A DNA stretch of 64,000 nucleotides, taken from contig CANGDH010000003.1 of assembly GCA_947452555.1 (NCBI GenBank), positions 124,001-188,000 on the forward strand, read 5' to 3'. Each line of letters starts with the position of its first letter. Position 1 is the stretch's first letter. Shown piece by piece: positions 62,502 to 64,000 of the stretch. The stretch comes from Bacteroidota bacterium (lineage in GTDB: Bacteria > Bacteroidota > Bacteroidia > Chitinophagales > Chitinophagaceae). The notes beneath the pieces are model-generated. The model was not told the DNA's origin, ran no database searches, and saw only the letters and a program-made list of their open reading frames with translations. Both the position numbers and the translations under genes were made by a program.

Positions 62502-63075
62502 TACAATTAGTTTTATTTTATTAGTTTTGGCAATTGGATGTAATTCGCCTTTTATTCCAAAGCATAAAGGATATCAAAATATGGATTTCCCTAATAAGGA
62601 GTATGCTGTTTTTAATAAGCCTAACTATCCATATACTTTTGAATTTCCTGTTTATGCTCAAATAGACGATCAGGTTACTTATTTTGGATCAGAAAAGAAA
62701 AAAGATGCATGGTTAAATATGCGTTTTCCTGATTACGGGGCTACTTTATATATCAGTTATAATAAGATTGCCAAACCAAGTATGATTGACACTTTAGTGA
62801 GAGATGCTTATACTTTTGCGAATAATCATAACAACAAAGCTTCTTTTATAGAAGATTCTGCATTTAGCAACCCGAATGGGGTCAATGGTGTGTTTTTTCA
62901 TATTGGTGGAAATGTGGCAACCAGCTATCAATTTTTCGTAACCGACTCCAGTCGTCATTTCTTTAGAGGAGCACTCTATTTTGACACGACCCCAAATGAA
63001 GATTCCTTAGCCCCTGTAAATGCATTTTTATTTAAAGACATGCAGCATCTTGTGAATAGTTTTCGTTGGAAATAA
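62485..63075 (+). CDS. gldD: Gliding motility lipoprotein GldD
   Basis: The 196-residue lipoprotein (MRILLNTISFILLVLAIGC, Cys19) has the GldD hallmark YAVFNKPNYPYTFEFPVYAQI, followed by AWLNMRFPDYGATLYISYNKI and the late ANGVNGVFFHIGGN-type segment (here NGVNGVFFHIGGNVATSYQFFVTDSSRHFFRGALYF). GldD is required for gliding and T9SS function in Flavobacterium. The gene starts inside the end of gldE, a sign of translational coupling and a common partnership. Confidence 0.92.
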   Translation: MRILLNTISFILLVLAIGCNSPFIPKHKGYQNMDFPNKEYAVFNKPNYPYTFEFPVYAQIDDQVTYFGSEKKKDAWLNMRFPDYGATLYISYNKIAKPSMIDTLVRDAYTFANNHNNKASFIEDSAFSNPNGVNGVFFHIGGNVATSYQFFVTDSSRHFFRGALYFDTTPNEDSLAPVNAFLFKDMQHLVNSFRWK

Positions 63076-63102
63076 AACTATCTTTGCCTAATAATTTATA
63101 CT

Positions 63103-63693
63103 ATGATTGCTATTGATAATGTTTTGGTAAGTGACCAAGTGGTTGAGGAACAGTTTGTTTGTGACCTAACCAAATGTAAAGGCGGATGCTGCGAGGATGG
63201 CGATGCTGGCGCTCCATTAGAGAATCAGGAGAAAGAGTATGTAAAAGAGTTTTATGCTATTGTAGAGCCTTATATGACGAAAGAGGGCATTAAGGAAGTA
63301 AAACAAGTTGGACAATTTTTATATGACCGTGAATTTGGATGGGTAACTCCAACCATTGAAGGTAAAATTTGTGCTTATGGTTACCACGATAAAGAGGGCA
63401 TCATAAAATGTGCTTTTGAGCAAGCCTATAATGATGGTAAAATTCCTTGGAAAAAACCAATTAGCTGTCATTTATTCCCAATACGATTGTCTAAAAGTAA
63501 GGCAGACCCAGATATTGAATATATGAACTATGAGCCAAGAGAGGATTTGTGTAAGGCTGCATGTTCCTTAGGGGTTAAATTAAAAGTTCCGGCTTATCAA
63601 TTTTTAAAGGAATCTATTATTCGCAAATATGGCGAACAATTCTATGAAGCACTAGATGCGACGGCAAAACATCTCAAAGAGAATAATAAGTAA
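63103..63693 (+). CDS. DUF3109-family Cys-rich protein
   Basis: The 196-residue protein begins IAIDNVLVSDQVVEEQFVCDLTKCKGGCCEDGDAGAPL, typical of DUF3109, with a CxxxxCxxxCC cluster at the N terminus and further cysteines in GKICAYGY, IKCAFEQAYNDGKIPWKKPISCHLFPIRL and EDLCKAACSLG. The spaced cysteines suggest metal or Fe-S binding, as in the related YkgJ (CxxCxxxC) family. Function is unknown. It lies between gldD and the LutB-like gene on the same strand. Confidence 0.85.
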   Translation: MIAIDNVLVSDQVVEEQFVCDLTKCKGGCCEDGDAGAPLENQEKEYVKEFYAIVEPYMTKEGIKEVKQVGQFLYDREFGWVTPTIEGKICAYGYHDKEGIIKCAFEQAYNDGKIPWKKPISCHLFPIRLSKSKADPDIEYMNYEPREDLCKAACSLGVKLKVPAYQFLKESIIRKYGEQFYEALDATAKHLKENNK

Positions 63694-63714
63694 TTAATAA
63701 TTAGTTTTGTCCTA

Positions 63715-64000
63715 ATGGAAAGTATCTACTCTGAATCTTTTAACGCAAAAAGTACTGCTAAGGCTGTTGACTTAGATCATCGAAGGAAGATCAATTTCAA
63801 TATTAGCAAGTATAATGCTGTAGTTCCTAAGGGCAAGATGCAGTTTACTAATTTGCCTCGTGTAAAAGAATTAGCAAAGAATAAGAAATGGGAAGCCATT
63901 GAGCATTTGGATTTGTACCTAACTCAGTTTGAAGATCAAATTACAAAACGAGGTGCCAAGGTTTTTTGGGCAGAGGATAGCGAACAAGCTTTAAATTTTA
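63715..64000 (+). CDS. LutB/YkgF-type iron-sulfur protein, 3' end outside window
   Basis: Starting at ATG 63715, 95 residues are visible (MESIYSESFNAKSTAKAVDL...). The segment NLPRVKELAKNKKWEAIEHLDLYLTQFEDQITKRGAKVFWAED matches the N-terminal helical lead-in of LutB (lactate utilisation protein B) proteins, in which a LUD domain and two 4Fe-4S clusters follow. In other bacteria LutABC oxidises L-lactate. The frame is open to the window edge; the cluster cysteines are not in view, so the assignment rests on the N terminus. Confidence 0.72.
   Translation, partial: MESIYSESFNAKSTAKAVDLDHRRKINFNISKYNAVVPKGKMQFTNLPRVKELAKNKKWEAIEHLDLYLTQFEDQITKRGAKVFWAEDSEQALNF

Overview
The window is AT-rich chromosomal DNA from a member of the Bacteroidota, most likely Chitinophagaceae or a close relative (inference from gene content, not from a marker-gene search). 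Support comes from a SusC/SusD pair, the gliding/type IX secretion genes gldD, gldE and gldH, a Rne/Rng-HU-mutY neighbourhood typical of the phylum, -7 promoter boxes of the Bacteroidota type (TAnnTTTG), and the lack of clear Shine-Dalgarno sequences before genes. I see no rRNA, tRNA, CRISPR array, insertion sequence or prophage. Nearly all of the window is housekeeping and cell-envelope genes.

Layout. 1-2.5 kb: the end of an Lrp/AsnC regulator, a PaiB-like FMN protein, a VOC protein, a HAD phosphatase and a small membrane protein. 2.5-10.7 kb: rimP-nusA-infB, then a SurA-like periplasmic foldase and a PurF-like amidotransferase, all on the plus strand and closed by a strong terminator. 10.7-13.9 kb (minus): a FabH-like ketosynthase, GDP-mannose pyrophosphorylase and arabinose-5-phosphate isomerase, which together suggest surface glycolipid or polysaccharide supply. 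14-29 kb: recQ, a DUF3089 lipoprotein, a chromate-type transporter, a membrane-fusion protein plus RND pump, an exported GH130 protein, an alpha/beta hydrolase, a membrane acyltransferase and typA. 29-33 kb: obgE, tetR, a PfkB kinase and asd. 33-50.5 kb: ligA, a NUDIX-like regulator, yicC, gldH, a histidine kinase, an arginase-like protein, dacB, mutL, an M3 peptidase, a plug-domain miniprotein, a RicT-like PSP1 protein, the DNA polymerase III delta' subunit, a glutathione peroxidase, comF and radA. 50.8-56.7 kb: a SusC-SusD-lipoprotein operon without enzymes. 56.8-64 kb: Rne/Rng, a 31-codon basic ribosomal-type protein, a TPR protein, HU, mutY, gldE, gldD, a DUF3109 protein and the start of a LutB-like iron-sulfur protein.

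The most notable non-coding find lies before asd (31901-32083). A Bacteroidota-type promoter drives a 14-codon leader peptide rich in Lys, Thr, Asn and Ile. It is followed by a strand able to form an antiterminator and then a 12-bp intrinsic terminator. The geometry fits classical ribosome-mediated attenuation of aspartate-family amino-acid synthesis. Other regulatory candidates are a terminator-shaped hairpin ending a few bases before the rimP start codon, a 27-bp imperfect palindrome between tetR and the PfkB kinase gene, and promoters placed so close to ATG (VOC gene, radA) that the transcripts may be leaderless. At the protein level, the arginase-like protein, MutL, the PurF-like enzyme and the NUDIX protein all lack residues expected for the textbook activity of their families.
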